From Arthrobacter wenxiniae (GTDB lineage: Bacteria; Actinomycetota; Actinomycetes; Actinomycetales; Micrococcaceae): DNA of 64,000 bases. The position numbers and the translations under genes were made by a program. This document shows, piece after piece, positions 40,294-48,992 of the stretch. The stretch is taken from the NCBI RefSeq assembly GCF_013376105.1, contig NZ_JAAMFM010000016.1, positions 25,544 to 89,543 on the forward strand, given 5' to 3'. Under the pieces are notes generated by a model that saw only the letters and a program-made list of their open reading frames with translations, was not told where the DNA came from and did not search any database. Positions within the stretch are counted from its first letter, which is position 1, and the number at the start of each line of letters is the position of its first letter.

Positions 40294-41583
40294 GTGAAGA
40301 TTGCTGTCATTGCACTCGGTAAGATCGGCCTGCCACTGGCTGTCCAGTTCGCCTCCAAGGGCCACGAGGTGGTGGGCGTGGACGTGAACCAGGCCGTGGT
40401 GGACCTGGTAAACGCCGGCACCGAGCCGTTCCCCGGCGAAGCCCACCTGCAGGAGATGCTCTCCGAGCTGGTTCCGGCCGGGAAGCTGCGAGCGACGACG
40501 GACTACGCCCAGGCGGTCCCGGGCGCCGACGCCGTGGTGCTGGTGGTGCCGCTGTTTGTTGACGCGGACGCCAAGCCCGACTTTGGCTGGATGGACGACG
40601 CGACCGCCGAGCTCGGCAAGCACCTGACCGCCGGCACCCTGGTGTCCTATGAGACCACGCTGCCCGTGGGCACCACCCGCACCCGCTGGAAGCCGGCGCT
40701 TGAGGCGGCCTCGGGCCTCGTCGAAGGCAGGGACTTCCACCTGGTGTTCTCCCCTGAACGGGTGCTGACGGGCCGCGTGTTTGAGGACCTGCGCAAGTAC
40801 CCCAAGCTGGTGGGCGGCCTGTCCGACGCCGGCGCCGCCAAGGCCGTGGAGTTCTACGAGTCGGTGCTGGACTTTGACGAGCGCCCGGACCTCAACCGTG
40901 CCAACGGCGTGTGGGACCTCGGCTCCGCGGAAGCCTCCGAACTCGCCAAGCTGGCCGAGACCACCTACCGCGACGTCAACATCGGCCTGGCCAACCAGTT
41001 CGCCCGCTTCGCGGCCAAGACCGGCATTGACATCTACCAGGTCATCGCGGCCTCCAACTCGCAGCCGTTCAGCCACATCCACCAGCCCGGCATCGCCGTC
41101 GGCGGCCACTGCATCCCCGTCTACCCGCGCCTGTACCTGTGGAACGACCCCGACGCCACCGTGGTCCGGGCCGCGCGGGCCGCCAACGCGGACATGCCCG
41201 ACTACACCATCGGGCTGCTGGAAGGTGCCTATGGCGACCTGGCCGGGGCACGCGTCGTCGTGCTTGGCGCGGCCTACCGCGGCGGGGTGAAGGAAACCGC
41301 GTTCTCCGGCGTGTTCGACGCCGTCGAGGCCATCAGCACCCGCGGCGGCATCCCCCTGGTCCACGACCCCCTGTACACGGATGCGGAGCTGAACAAGCTG
41401 GGCTTCGACGCCTACCACCGGGGCGAGCCCGTGGACGCGGCCGTGGTGCAGGCCGACCACGCCGAGTACCGGGGGCTGGGCCCGGCCGACCTGCCAGGCG
41501 TGAAGGCGTTCATTGACGGGCGCCGGGTAAGCTCGGCAGAAAAGTGGCCCGGCGTGACCTACCGCGTCATCGGCAAGGCCTAG
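40294..41583 (+). CDS. wbpA: UDP-N-acetylglucosamine 6-dehydrogenase (WbpA-like)
   Basis: The 429-residue nucleotide-sugar dehydrogenase has an N-terminal NAD-binding Rossmann domain (MKIAVIALGKIGLPLA; the usual first Gly is Ala). The SYETTLPVGTTR and FSPERV motifs, a middle helical domain, and the catalytic Cys273 in GGHCIPVYP follow. A C-terminal UDP-binding domain completes it. Such enzymes oxidise C6 of a UDP-sugar in two NAD-dependent steps. The four genes that follow or flank it fit the WbpA-B-E-D-I route, so UDP-GlcNAc is the likely substrate. UDP-ManNAc (WecC-type) is the main alternative. Confidence 0.88.
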   Translation: MKIAVIALGKIGLPLAVQFASKGHEVVGVDVNQAVVDLVNAGTEPFPGEAHLQEMLSELVPAGKLRATTDYAQAVPGADAVVLVVPLFVDADAKPDFGWMDDATAELGKHLTAGTLVSYETTLPVGTTRTRWKPALEAASGLVEGRDFHLVFSPERVLTGRVFEDLRKYPKLVGGLSDAGAAKAVEFYESVLDFDERPDLNRANGVWDLGSAEASELAKLAETTYRDVNIGLANQFARFAAKTGIDIYQVIAASNSQPFSHIHQPGIAVGGHCIPVYPRLYLWNDPDATVVRAARAANADMPDYTIGLLEGAYGDLAGARVVVLGAAYRGGVKETAFSGVFDAVEAISTRGGIPLVHDPLYTDAELNKLGFDAYHRGEPVDAAVVQADHAEYRGLGPADLPGVKAFIDGRRVSSAEKWPGVTYRVIGKA

Positions 41584-41628
41584 ACAACCAGGCCGCAGCC
41601 GCAGCCGATCACGATCAGGAGTACCAGC

Positions 41629-42225
41629 ATGACTTATATAGCCCCCAGCGCCGACGTGGCCGAGCAGGCAGTTCTTGGCGAAGGCACCAAGATCTGGCAC
41701 CTGGCCCAGGTTCGCGAGGACGCCATCCTTGGCGAGAACTGCATCGTGGGCCGCGGCGCGTACGTCGGCACCGGTGTGAAGATCGGCGAGAACACCAAGA
41801 TCCAAAACTACGCGCTGGTCTACGAGCCGGCCGTCCTGGGCAAGGGCGTGTTCATCGGCCCCGCCGTGGTCCTGACCAACGACACCTACCCGCGCGCCGT
41901 CAGCCCGGACGGGTCACTGAAGAGCGCCCACGACTGGACCCCCGTGGGGGTCACCATCCAGGACGGCGCCTCGGTGGGTGCCCGGGCCGTGTGCATCGCG
42001 CCGCTGACCATCGGGCGGTGGGCCACCATCGCCGCCGGGTCCGTGGTCACCAAGGACGTTCCCGCGTTTGCCCTGATGGCAGGCGTTCCCGCCCGCCGCC
42101 TGGGCTGGGTCGGCAAGGCCGGCTTCCCCCTCCAGGAGGACGGCGGCTTCTGGGTGTGCCCGGAAACCGGGGCAAAATACATTGAAGAGGGACCTTCCCT
42201 TAAAGAGGCAGAGGACAACGCATGA
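41629..42225 (+). CDS. wbpD: UDP-3-amino-sugar N-acetyltransferase (WbpD-like)
   Basis: The 198-residue protein is a left-handed beta-helix with repeated hexapeptides (ILGENCIVGRGAYVG, VKIGENTKIQNYALV) and the WbpD-typical ends YIAPSADVAE and GVPARRLGWVG. It has VLTNDTYPRA in the loop that in WbpD-type enzymes contacts the sugar. WbpD acetylates the 3-amino group of UDP-GlcNAc3NA. The next gene is the matching aminotransferase (ATGA overlap). Substrate assignment rests on the neighbours. Confidence 0.88.
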   Translation: MTYIAPSADVAEQAVLGEGTKIWHLAQVREDAILGENCIVGRGAYVGTGVKIGENTKIQNYALVYEPAVLGKGVFIGPAVVLTNDTYPRAVSPDGSLKSAHDWTPVGVTIQDGASVGARAVCIAPLTIGRWATIAAGSVVTKDVPAFALMAGVPARRLGWVGKAGFPLQEDGGFWVCPETGAKYIEEGPSLKEAEDNA

Positions 42226-43313
42226 GCCAGGACTTCATTCCCGCAGCAAAACCCATCATTGGCGCCGAGGAACGGGCAGCGGTCGACGCCGTCATGGCCA
42301 CGGGCATGCTGGCGCAGGGGAAGCAGGTGGCCGACTTTGAAACGGAGTTCTCCCAGGTGCTTCTGGACGGGCGCGCCAGCGTCGCCGTGAACTCCGGCAC
42401 CTCTGGTCTTCACTTGGGCCTGCTGGCCAGCGGTGTCGGCCCGGGCGACGAGGTCATCGTCCCGTCCTTCACCTTTGCCGCCACGGGCAACTCGGTGGCC
42501 CTGACCGGCGCCACGCCGGTCTTCGCCGACATCGAGCTTGACTACTACACCCTCGATGTTACCCACGTGGAGTCCCTAATCACCGACAAGACCAAGGGCA
42601 TCATGCCGGTGCACCTGTACGGGCACCCCTTCGCAGCCGAGGCTTTCGCGGCGGTGTGCGGGAAGCACGGGATCGACCTCTACGAGGATGCGGCCCAGGC
42701 CCACGGCGCAGCCGTGAACGGCCAGAAGGTGGGAACCTTTGGCAAGTTCGGCATGTTCAGCCTGTACCCGACCAAGAACATGACCTCCGGCGAGGGCGGC
42801 ATGGTCTCGACATCGGATCCCGAAGTTGAGCGGAAGCTGCGCCTGCTGCGCAACCAGGGCATGGACAAGCAGTACGAAAACGAGCTGGTGGGCTTCAACA
42901 ACCGCATGACGGACCTGCACGCGGCCATTGGCCGCGTCCAGCTCACCAAGGTGGACGGCTGGACCAAACAGCGCCAGGACAATGCCGCGTTCCTGACCGC
43001 CAACCTTGAGGGTGTGGGAACGCCCAAGGTCGCCGCCGGCGCCGAACACGTCTACCACCAGTACACCATCCGCGTGCCCGAGGGCCGCGACGAGCTGCAT
43101 GAGCGCCTCCGCTCCGGGTACAACATCGGCTCCGGCGTCTACTACCCTGTGCCCAACCACCGCCTGCCGTCCTTCAACCGCACCGAGGACCTGCCCAACA
43201 CGGAGACCGCCGCAAAGGAAGTCCTCTCGCTGCCGGTCCACCCGTCGCTGACGCAGGATGACCTCGAGCGGATCGTCACCGCCGTGAACACCCTCGTCAA
43301 GGCAGGTGCCTAA
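42222..43313 (+). CDS. wbpE: DegT/DnrJ aminotransferase (WbpE-like)
   Basis: The 363-residue PLP enzyme has the DegT fold: NSGTSGLHLGLLASGVGPGD in the first third, a DAAQAHGA loop, and Lys185 in YPTKNMTSGEGG as the Schiff-base residue. A C-terminal domain with NNRMTDLHAAIGRVQL follows. WbpE transfers an amino group to C3 of the 3-keto UDP-uronate produced by WbpB. It overlaps the wbpD-like gene by 4 nt, and the oxidoreductase gene starts 3 nt after its stop, so enzyme order in the operon mirrors pathway coupling. Confidence 0.9.
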   Translation: MSQDFIPAAKPIIGAEERAAVDAVMATGMLAQGKQVADFETEFSQVLLDGRASVAVNSGTSGLHLGLLASGVGPGDEVIVPSFTFAATGNSVALTGATPVFADIELDYYTLDVTHVESLITDKTKGIMPVHLYGHPFAAEAFAAVCGKHGIDLYEDAAQAHGAAVNGQKVGTFGKFGMFSLYPTKNMTSGEGGMVSTSDPEVERKLRLLRNQGMDKQYENELVGFNNRMTDLHAAIGRVQLTKVDGWTKQRQDNAAFLTANLEGVGTPKVAAGAEHVYHQYTIRVPEGRDELHERLRSGYNIGSGVYYPVPNHRLPSFNRTEDLPNTETAAKEVLSLPVHPSLTQDDLERIVTAVNTLVKAGA

Positions 43314-43316
43314 AGC

Positions 43317-44309
43317 ATGGCGAACCTGCGCGTAGGCCTCATCGGCCTGGGCATGATGGGCCGCCACCACGCACGGGTCATCCGTGAAGTGGACGGCCTG
43401 GACCTGGTGGCCGTGGCGGACGCCTTTGGCGATCCCCACGGCGTGGCCAAGAACCTGCCCGTGCTGCACAGCGTGGAGGAGCTCATCGCCGCCGGCCTGG
43501 ACATGGCCGTGGCGGCCGTGCCCACCGGCATGCATGAGGAAGTGGGCCTGGCCCTGGCCGAGGCCGGCATCCACACGCTCGTGGAGAAGCCGATCGCCGA
43601 CAGCGTCCCGGCCGGCCGGCGCCTCGTGGAGGCCTTCGCCGCGAAGGGCCTGGTCGGGGCCGTCGGGCACATCGAGCGCTTCAACCCCGCCCTGCAGTCC
43701 CTGCGCAAGCGCATCGCCGACGGCGAGCTCGGGGAGGTCTACCAGATCGCCACCCGCCGGCAGGGCCCGTTCCCGTCCCGCATTGCCGACGTCGGCGTCG
43801 TGAAGGACCTGGGCACGCACGACATCGACCTGACCGCCTGGCTGGCCCACAGCCGCTTCGAGACGATCTTCGCCCAGACCACCACCCGCAGCGGCCGCCC
43901 CCACGAGGACATGGTGGCCGCGACCGGCAAGCTGGCAAACGGCATCATCACCAACCACCTGGTGAACTGGCTGTCCCCGATGAAGGAACGCCTGACCATC
44001 GTCACCGGTGAAAAGGGCGCGTTTGTGGCAGACACCGTCACGGCCGACCTCACGTTCTACGAAAACGGGACGATCGCCACCGAATGGGACTCCATGGCGG
44101 TCTTCCGCGGGGTGTCCGAGGGCAACGTGACCCGGCTGGCCATCGCCAAGCCCGAGCCGCTGCGCACCGAGCACGAGGCCTTCCGCGACGCCGTCCTGGG
44201 GCTGCGCACCGACGTGGTGACCATGGCCGAGGGCCAGGACACGCTCGTGGTGGCCGAGGCCGTCCTGGAATCGTCCCGCACGGGCGCCACCGTCAGGATC
44301 CCGTCTTAG
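43317..44309 (+). CDS. wbpB: Gfo/Idh/MocA oxidoreductase (WbpB-like)
   Basis: The 330-residue NAD-dependent oxidoreductase has the Rossmann start RVGLIGLGMMGRHH, the family EKP motif (Lys91), and GTHDIDL with His168 as the likely catalytic residue. WbpB oxidises C3 of UDP-GlcNAcA to give the 3-keto substrate for WbpE. It lies 3 nt after the aminotransferase and overlaps the glycosyltransferase start (TAGTG). On its own the family is too broad for a substrate call; the operon context makes it strong. Confidence 0.88.
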   Translation: MANLRVGLIGLGMMGRHHARVIREVDGLDLVAVADAFGDPHGVAKNLPVLHSVEELIAAGLDMAVAAVPTGMHEEVGLALAEAGIHTLVEKPIADSVPAGRRLVEAFAAKGLVGAVGHIERFNPALQSLRKRIADGELGEVYQIATRRQGPFPSRIADVGVVKDLGTHDIDLTAWLAHSRFETIFAQTTTRSGRPHEDMVAATGKLANGIITNHLVNWLSPMKERLTIVTGEKGAFVADTVTADLTFYENGTIATEWDSMAVFRGVSEGNVTRLAIAKPEPLRTEHEAFRDAVLGLRTDVVTMAEGQDTLVVAEAVLESSRTGATVRIPS

Positions 44310-45499
44310 TGCCGGTACAAAAACCGTTGAGGGTCGTCGTCGCCACCCGGCTGTATGCGCCGGAAGTGGGGGCGGCGGCCTTCCGCCTGAAGGCCCTGGT
44401 GGACGGACTCGTGGAGCAGGGCGCCGAGGTGGAGGTCATCACGACGCGGGCGCCCACGGGCGCGGGCGTGTTCAGGCCGCCGTACAAGCTCAGCCGGTGG
44501 CCCGTGCTGCGCGACCCCGGCGGAAATGTCCGCGGCTACGTGCAGTATCTCAGCTTCGACATCCCGGCATTTTTCCGGCTGCTGGCCGTGAGGGCCGACG
44601 TGGTGGTCTCGGAGCCACCGCCCACCACCGGCGTCGTGGTGGCGCTGTCCTCGCTGCTGCGCCGGCGCCCGTTTGTCTACTACGCCGCCGACGTGTGGAC
44701 CGAGGCGCTGTCAGCCATGGAGGTGCCCGGCACAGTCAAGAAGGCCATGGCCGCCGTGGAGGGCTTCGTGCTGCGGCGCGCCGCCAAGGTCATCGCCGTC
44801 TCGGAACCGGTTGCGGCGCAGGTGGCCCAGTTCAAAGTCGCGGCCGGCCGCATCCAAACAGTCGGGAACGGCGTGGACACCGGTGTCTTTTCGCCGGACG
44901 GCCCGGTTGCCGCCGCTGCAAAGCCGTACTTTGTCTACACCGGGACCATGAGCGAATGGCAGGGCGCGGGCATCTTCATTGAGGCCCTGCCGCTTGTCCG
45001 CGAGCGGTTCCCTGACGCCGAAATCCGCTTTTTTGGCCAAGGCACGGACGAGGGCCACTTGAAGGTCCTTGCAGCTTCTCGCGTGCCCGGCGCCGTGCAC
45101 TTCGGCGGTGTGGTGCCGCCGGCCGAGGCTGCCGAATGGATCCGCGGTGCCGCCGGAGCCCTGGTGAGCATCAAGCCGGGGCAGGGCTACGACTTTGCCA
45201 AGCCCACCAAGATCTACGCGGCCGCCGGGTGCGGAACCCCCGTCATCTTTGCCGGCCAGGGCGACGGCGCCGCCATCGTCGCCGCGGGCGGGCTTGGGGC
45301 CGCCGCCCCCTATGACGCGGCGGCAGTTGCCGACGCGATGATTGCGGTGCTCGCCGATGCGGCGCTGGACGGGACGCAGGCAGCCGAAGCCAGGGTGCAG
45401 TGGGTGGCGGACAACGCCTCGCTGGCCGCCTCGGGGCGCGTTGCCGCTGACACCGTCCGCGGCGTTGTTCGCCGGCCGGCGGGCACGAAGGCGCACTAG
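44309..45499 (+). CDS. Family-4 glycosyltransferase (WbuB-like)
   Basis: The 396-residue GT-B enzyme begins PLRVVVATRLYAPEVGAAAFR and has SEPPPTTGVVVAL and YYAADVWTEAL in the acceptor half. The donor half carries TVGNGVDTGVF, YTGTMSEWQGA and FAKPTKIYAAAGCGTPVIF. These features match the WbuB branch, members of which transfer HexNAc-type sugars onto lipid-linked acceptors. Its start overlaps the wbpB-like stop, so it is the best candidate to use the diacetamido-uronate made by this operon. Donor specificity is unproven. Confidence 0.88.
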   Translation: MPVQKPLRVVVATRLYAPEVGAAAFRLKALVDGLVEQGAEVEVITTRAPTGAGVFRPPYKLSRWPVLRDPGGNVRGYVQYLSFDIPAFFRLLAVRADVVVSEPPPTTGVVVALSSLLRRRPFVYYAADVWTEALSAMEVPGTVKKAMAAVEGFVLRRAAKVIAVSEPVAAQVAQFKVAAGRIQTVGNGVDTGVFSPDGPVAAAAKPYFVYTGTMSEWQGAGIFIEALPLVRERFPDAEIRFFGQGTDEGHLKVLAASRVPGAVHFGGVVPPAEAAEWIRGAAGALVSIKPGQGYDFAKPTKIYAAAGCGTPVIFAGQGDGAAIVAAGGLGAAAPYDAAAVADAMIAVLADAALDGTQAAEARVQWVADNASLAASGRVAADTVRGVVRRPAGTKAH

Positions 45500-45518
45500 C
45501 CGGTGACGGCGTGCGGGG

Positions 45519-46583
45519 CTACTTTGCAAACGCCTCGAGCAGCGCGTCCACCGTCCGTTGGGCGGCGTGGCCGTCGCCATAGGGCGCCGCATCCGTTGCG
45601 GCCGGGGCGGGGCGTTCCACAGCGCCGGCCAGCCGGGACAGATCGCCGTTGACCAGCACGTTCCAGCCCAGTTCCACGGTTTCCACCCATTCGGTCTCGG
45701 GGCGGATGGTGGTGCAGGGGACACGCAGCAGGAAGGCCTCCTTCTGCAGGCCCCCGGAATCGGTGACCACGCCGGCGCTGTTGGCCACGGCGTTGACCAG
45801 CTGCGGGTAGGCCAGGGGCTCATGGAGCACGATGGAACCGGCCGCGAGGTCGATCCCGTGCGTCTCGGCCAGGGCCTTCAGCCGGGGGTGGGCCAGGAGC
45901 AGCACCGGCTTGCCCAGGGCGGCCAGCGACTCCACAATGGCCTTCAGCCGTGCTGGGTCGTCCGTGTTGTCGGGGCGGTGGATGGTGCAGACATAGAAGT
46001 TGCCGGCCGTGACGCCGTCGGGCAGGGGCTGGCCCTGGGCGGCAAGCTGGTCCCGCACGGTGTACAGGACGTCGGTCATGACGTCGCCCACCATGCGCGA
46101 CCGCTCCGCCAGGCCTTCCGAGGCCAGGTGGTCCATGCCCACCTGGGTGGGGGAGAGGAGCAGGTCCGAGGCGTGGTCGGTCAGCACCCGGTTGTGTTCC
46201 TCGGGCATGCGCCGGTTGAAGGAGCGCAGGCCGGCCTCAAGGTGCGCCACGGGAATGTGGATCTTTACGGCGGCAAGGGCCGCGGCCAGCGTGGAGTTGG
46301 TGTCGCCGTAGACCAGCACCACGTCGGGCTCGGCTTCCTCAAACACTTTTTCCAGCCCGGCCAGCATGGCGCCGGTCTGTTCGCCGTGCTTGCCCGAGCC
46401 CACACCCAGGTTGTAGTCCGGCGCCGGGATGCCCAGGTCCTGGAAAAAGACGTCGGACATGAGCTCGTCGTAGTGCTGCCCGGTGTGGACAATGACATGT
46501 TCGGCCCGGCCCTCCAAGGCCTTCGCAATGGGGGCAAGCTTGACAAACTGGGGGCGCGCGCCCACCACACTCAAAATACGCAT
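45519..46583 (-). CDS. wbpI: Non-hydrolysing UDP-HexNAc 2-epimerase, WbpI type
   Basis: The 354-residue epimerase has the family's GARPQFVKLAP start, HTGQHYDELMSDVFF, VYGDTNSTLA, HLEAGLRSFNRRMPEEHNR and DSGGLQKEAF. The RSFNRRMPEE form is the one I associate with WbpI, which epimerises UDP-GlcNAc3NAcA to UDP-ManNAc3NAcA. Classic WecB/MnaA enzymes usually have a different stretch there. It is read towards the wbpA-B-E-D operon, 19 nt from the transferase end. Conversion of plain UDP-GlcNAc to UDP-ManNAc remains possible. Confidence 0.88.
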   Translation of the reverse strand: MRILSVVGARPQFVKLAPIAKALEGRAEHVIVHTGQHYDELMSDVFFQDLGIPAPDYNLGVGSGKHGEQTGAMLAGLEKVFEEAEPDVVLVYGDTNSTLAAALAAVKIHIPVAHLEAGLRSFNRRMPEEHNRVLTDHASDLLLSPTQVGMDHLASEGLAERSRMVGDVMTDVLYTVRDQLAAQGQPLPDGVTAGNFYVCTIHRPDNTDDPARLKAIVESLAALGKPVLLLAHPRLKALAETHGIDLAAGSIVLHEPLAYPQLVNAVANSAGVVTDSGGLQKEAFLLRVPCTTIRPETEWVETVELGWNVLVNGDLSRLAGAVERPAPAATDAAPYGDGHAAQRTVDALLEAFAK

Positions 46584-46589
46584 GGTTCC

Positions 46590-46595
46590 AGCCTA
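46590..46595 (-). promoter_or_regulatory. Possible -10 of the WbpI-type gene, overlapping a stop codon
   Basis: Read on the minus strand, TAGGCT is followed by GGAACC and the ATG, a 6-nt spacer. The first three bases are the stop codon of the upstream GT2 gene. The same GGAAC lies before galE. It may be a leaderless promoter or just a short spacer with a weak ribosome site. Confidence 0.35.
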
Positions 46596-47765
46596 ACGGG
46601 AATTCTGTCCGCCTCCGGCAGCCTCCAGGGGCGGGGGAGCGGAATACACGCCGGATTTCGACCGGAGCCGCTCGTTGACGTAGTGCCGCAGCACAGAGTC
46701 GCGCGACATTGCGCTGAACCGCCCCTCAGTGAGCAGGTCCCCCTTGCGCCCGGCCTTTTCATGAAGGACGACGGCGGCACGCAGCTGTTGCAGTTCGCCC
46801 GCCTTGGCCGCGGCCCGGCAGAGCGCGGCGTCGCGCCGGCTCAGGGACGGAAGCCTGCCGCCAGCCAACGTTTCCAGGCGCGCCAGCAATCCGGACCAGT
46901 AGCGGCGCTCGGCGCCGTTCCACAAAACATTGTCCGGCTGCGTCCCCGCGGCGCGGCGGAGGAGCGCGCCAATGCCGTGGATGCGCAGGATCTTCAGCGC
47001 GACGGCCCGGCGTTCGGCTTCCGTGGCGGCCAGCAGCCAAGGCGCGGTCAAAAGCGGTCCCAGCCACTCGAACTCCTCCTGCAGCGGCAGGAGCCTGCTG
47101 GTGACCCGGCCCATGCCGGCATCGTCGGTCTGGTGGTAGGCCGGGGCCGCGTATGGATAGCAGATGACCCCGGACCGGAACCACAGCTTCAGAGTGGCTT
47201 CGATGTCCTCGCCGGTGCTGATGCCCTCGGCGTACCTGAAGCCGGCCGCCACGACGGCGTCCCGGCGCAGGAGTCCGTAGGGCACGCTGCGATATGCCAG
47301 CCCGTCCTTGACCGCGTCCAGCACCGCCGGCTTGGTCGGGCGGATCCGCGGAGAGCGGAGGATGGTGCCCTCCGGAGTCCGCAGCGGCGCAATGACGGCC
47401 GCGGCGCCCTGGGCTACGGCAACCTTCCACCACGCCGCCAGGGATCCAGGTTCCAGGTAGTCGTCGGAGTCAAGGAAGCTCAGGAATGTGGCCGAGCTGC
47501 GGTCCAGCGCGGCGTTGCGCGGCCCGGCGGGGGACCGGGTGCCGTCGTCATGCCCCAGCCAGGTGACAGTGTCGTCCTCCGCCATGGCCGCCGTGACACT
47601 GCCCTGGACGGCCTCGACGGGGATGTTGTGGCAGACCACTGTGGCCCGGAGGTCCACGCCCAGCCCCGAAAGCTCCGCACGCTGGGCCAGGATGGACGCC
47701 AGCCCTCTCTCCAGGGGGCGCGCCGTCTCATGCACCGGTATGACAACTTCAATGCTCTGGCTCAT
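46593..47765 (-). CDS. Family-2 glycosyltransferase
   Basis: The 390-residue GT-A protein begins IEVVIPVHETARPLERGLASIL and has the metal-binding motif SFLDSDDYLEPGSLA. A shared DG(T/I)xSPAGPxN block and a C-terminal helical region of ~130 residues follow. It is related to the divergent neighbour at 47821; both have VVCHN and YRxxPxGxxR segments. It is upstream of and codirectional with the WbpI-type gene (9-nt gap). AGGAGA stands before the ATG. The sugar is unknown. Confidence 0.88.
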   Translation of the reverse strand: MSQSIEVVIPVHETARPLERGLASILAQRAELSGLGVDLRATVVCHNIPVEAVQGSVTAAMAEDDTVTWLGHDDGTRSPAGPRNAALDRSSATFLSFLDSDDYLEPGSLAAWWKVAVAQGAAAVIAPLRTPEGTILRSPRIRPTKPAVLDAVKDGLAYRSVPYGLLRRDAVVAAGFRYAEGISTGEDIEATLKLWFRSGVICYPYAAPAYHQTDDAGMGRVTSRLLPLQEEFEWLGPLLTAPWLLAATEAERRAVALKILRIHGIGALLRRAAGTQPDNVLWNGAERRYWSGLLARLETLAGGRLPSLSRRDAALCRAAAKAGELQQLRAAVVLHEKAGRKGDLLTEGRFSAMSRDSVLRHYVNERLRSKSGVYSAPPPLEAAGGGQNSR

Positions 47766-47808
47766 GGCCGCGTTCTCCTGTGCAGGCTGGGGTCCTTTGG
47801 TTCCGCGA

Positions 47809-47814
47809 TAACCT
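47809..47814 (+). promoter_or_regulatory. -10 element for a leaderless GT2 gene
   Basis: TAACCT (TANNNT) is 6 nt before the GTG at 47821, so transcription should begin at the start codon. The 55-bp gap to the divergent GT2 gene must hold both promoters, and no ribosome site precedes the GTG. Confidence 0.6.
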
Positions 47815-47820
47815 TACTGG

Positions 47821-48930
47821 GTGGACAACTATTCGCAGGATTCCGTGCTGGTCGACGTGGTGGTGGCCGTGCACACGCCGGACCGGCCCGTCGAGCGCAC
47901 GGTTGCGTCGCTCATGGCGTCCGGGCTTCCCACGGGGCCGGCGGAAGCGAAGCGGCTGCGGGTCACCGTGGTGTGCCACAACACCGCGGTCGAGCCGATC
48001 CGTGCCCGCGTGGCGCCCGAACACCGCGAGCTTGTGCGCTTTGTGCACTACGAGGACGGGATCAAGAGTCCGGCGGGCCCCTTCAATCACGGAATGGCGC
48101 TGGCCACCGGCACCTGGGTGTCCATCATGGGCAGCGACGACTCCCTGGAGCCCGGGGCCCTGGCCCGCTGGGTGGAGGCTGCAGGCCGGACCGGCGCCGA
48201 TGTCCTGATCGCACCGATGGCCCACGCGGGCGGGGCGGCGATCCACACGCCCGTGGTGCGCCGCACCAAGACTGCCGGGCTCGACCCGGTGGCCGACCGG
48301 CTCACCTACCGCACCGCGCCGCTGGGAATCATGCGCCTTTCGCTGGTCCGGTCGCTGGGCCTGGATTTCCCTACCCGATACGCCACGGGGGAGGACCAGT
48401 CCTTCTCCGCCAGGCTGTGGTTCTCCGGGGCGAACATCAGCTTCGGCCGCGGCCTGCCCCGCTACCTGGTGCACGACGACGCCGCCGTCAGGGTGACGGC
48501 AACCCCGCGCAGCGTCACGGACGACCTGGCCTTCGCCACGGACCTGGTGAAGTCGGACTGGTTTGCCCGCCTGGCCCCCGCCCAACGGGCCGCGATCGTG
48601 ACCAAGCTCATCCGGGTCCATGTGTTTGGGCACGTGATGCTCAGGGCCGACGCCGGCACCTGGCATGCCGGCGACGCCGCCGGCATGGCCTCCGTAGCCC
48701 GCACATTGTTGTTCGCCGCCCCGGCTGCGGCGCGCCCGCTGTCGGTGGCGGACCGGGCGTTGCTGGACGCCGTGGCACGGGCGGAGGCCGACCCCGCCGT
48801 GATGAAGTCACTCGCCACACTTCGCCGCACCTTCACCAACCCGCGCACCTGGCTGCCGCGGGACCTCTCGCAGCTGCTGCACCCGGAAGCGCCGTTGCGG
48901 TTCATGAGCGCCTCGGCACTGGTCTCATAG
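47821..48930 (+). CDS. Family-2 glycosyltransferase
   Basis: The 369-residue GT-A protein begins DVVVAVHTPDRPVERTVASL and has the catalytic stretch SIMGSDDSLEPGALARW. An ATGEDQSFSARLWFSG segment is typical of acceptor-side aspartates, and a helical C-terminus follows. It resembles the protein encoded at 46593-47765 over most of its length, so the two probably arose by inverted duplication. It is followed by GT4 genes in the same direction. Acceptor and donor are unknown. Confidence 0.87.
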   Translation: MDNYSQDSVLVDVVVAVHTPDRPVERTVASLMASGLPTGPAEAKRLRVTVVCHNTAVEPIRARVAPEHRELVRFVHYEDGIKSPAGPFNHGMALATGTWVSIMGSDDSLEPGALARWVEAAGRTGADVLIAPMAHAGGAAIHTPVVRRTKTAGLDPVADRLTYRTAPLGIMRLSLVRSLGLDFPTRYATGEDQSFSARLWFSGANISFGRGLPRYLVHDDAAVRVTATPRSVTDDLAFATDLVKSDWFARLAPAQRAAIVTKLIRVHVFGHVMLRADAGTWHAGDAAGMASVARTLLFAAPAAARPLSVADRALLDAVARAEADPAVMKSLATLRRTFTNPRTWLPRDLSQLLHPEAPLRFMSASALVS

Positions 48931-48992
48931 CTCACCACGCACAGCCACTTCACGCACAACCCTTTCGCCCACAGACCCCATTCAAGGAACAC

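Noticed and set aside
45558..48992. Open plus-strand frame running for over 3 kb upstream of the GT4 gene at 48993
   Set aside because: It passes antisense through the epimerase and GT2 genes and shows no protein-like pattern; only the part from 48993 has glycosyltransferase motifs.
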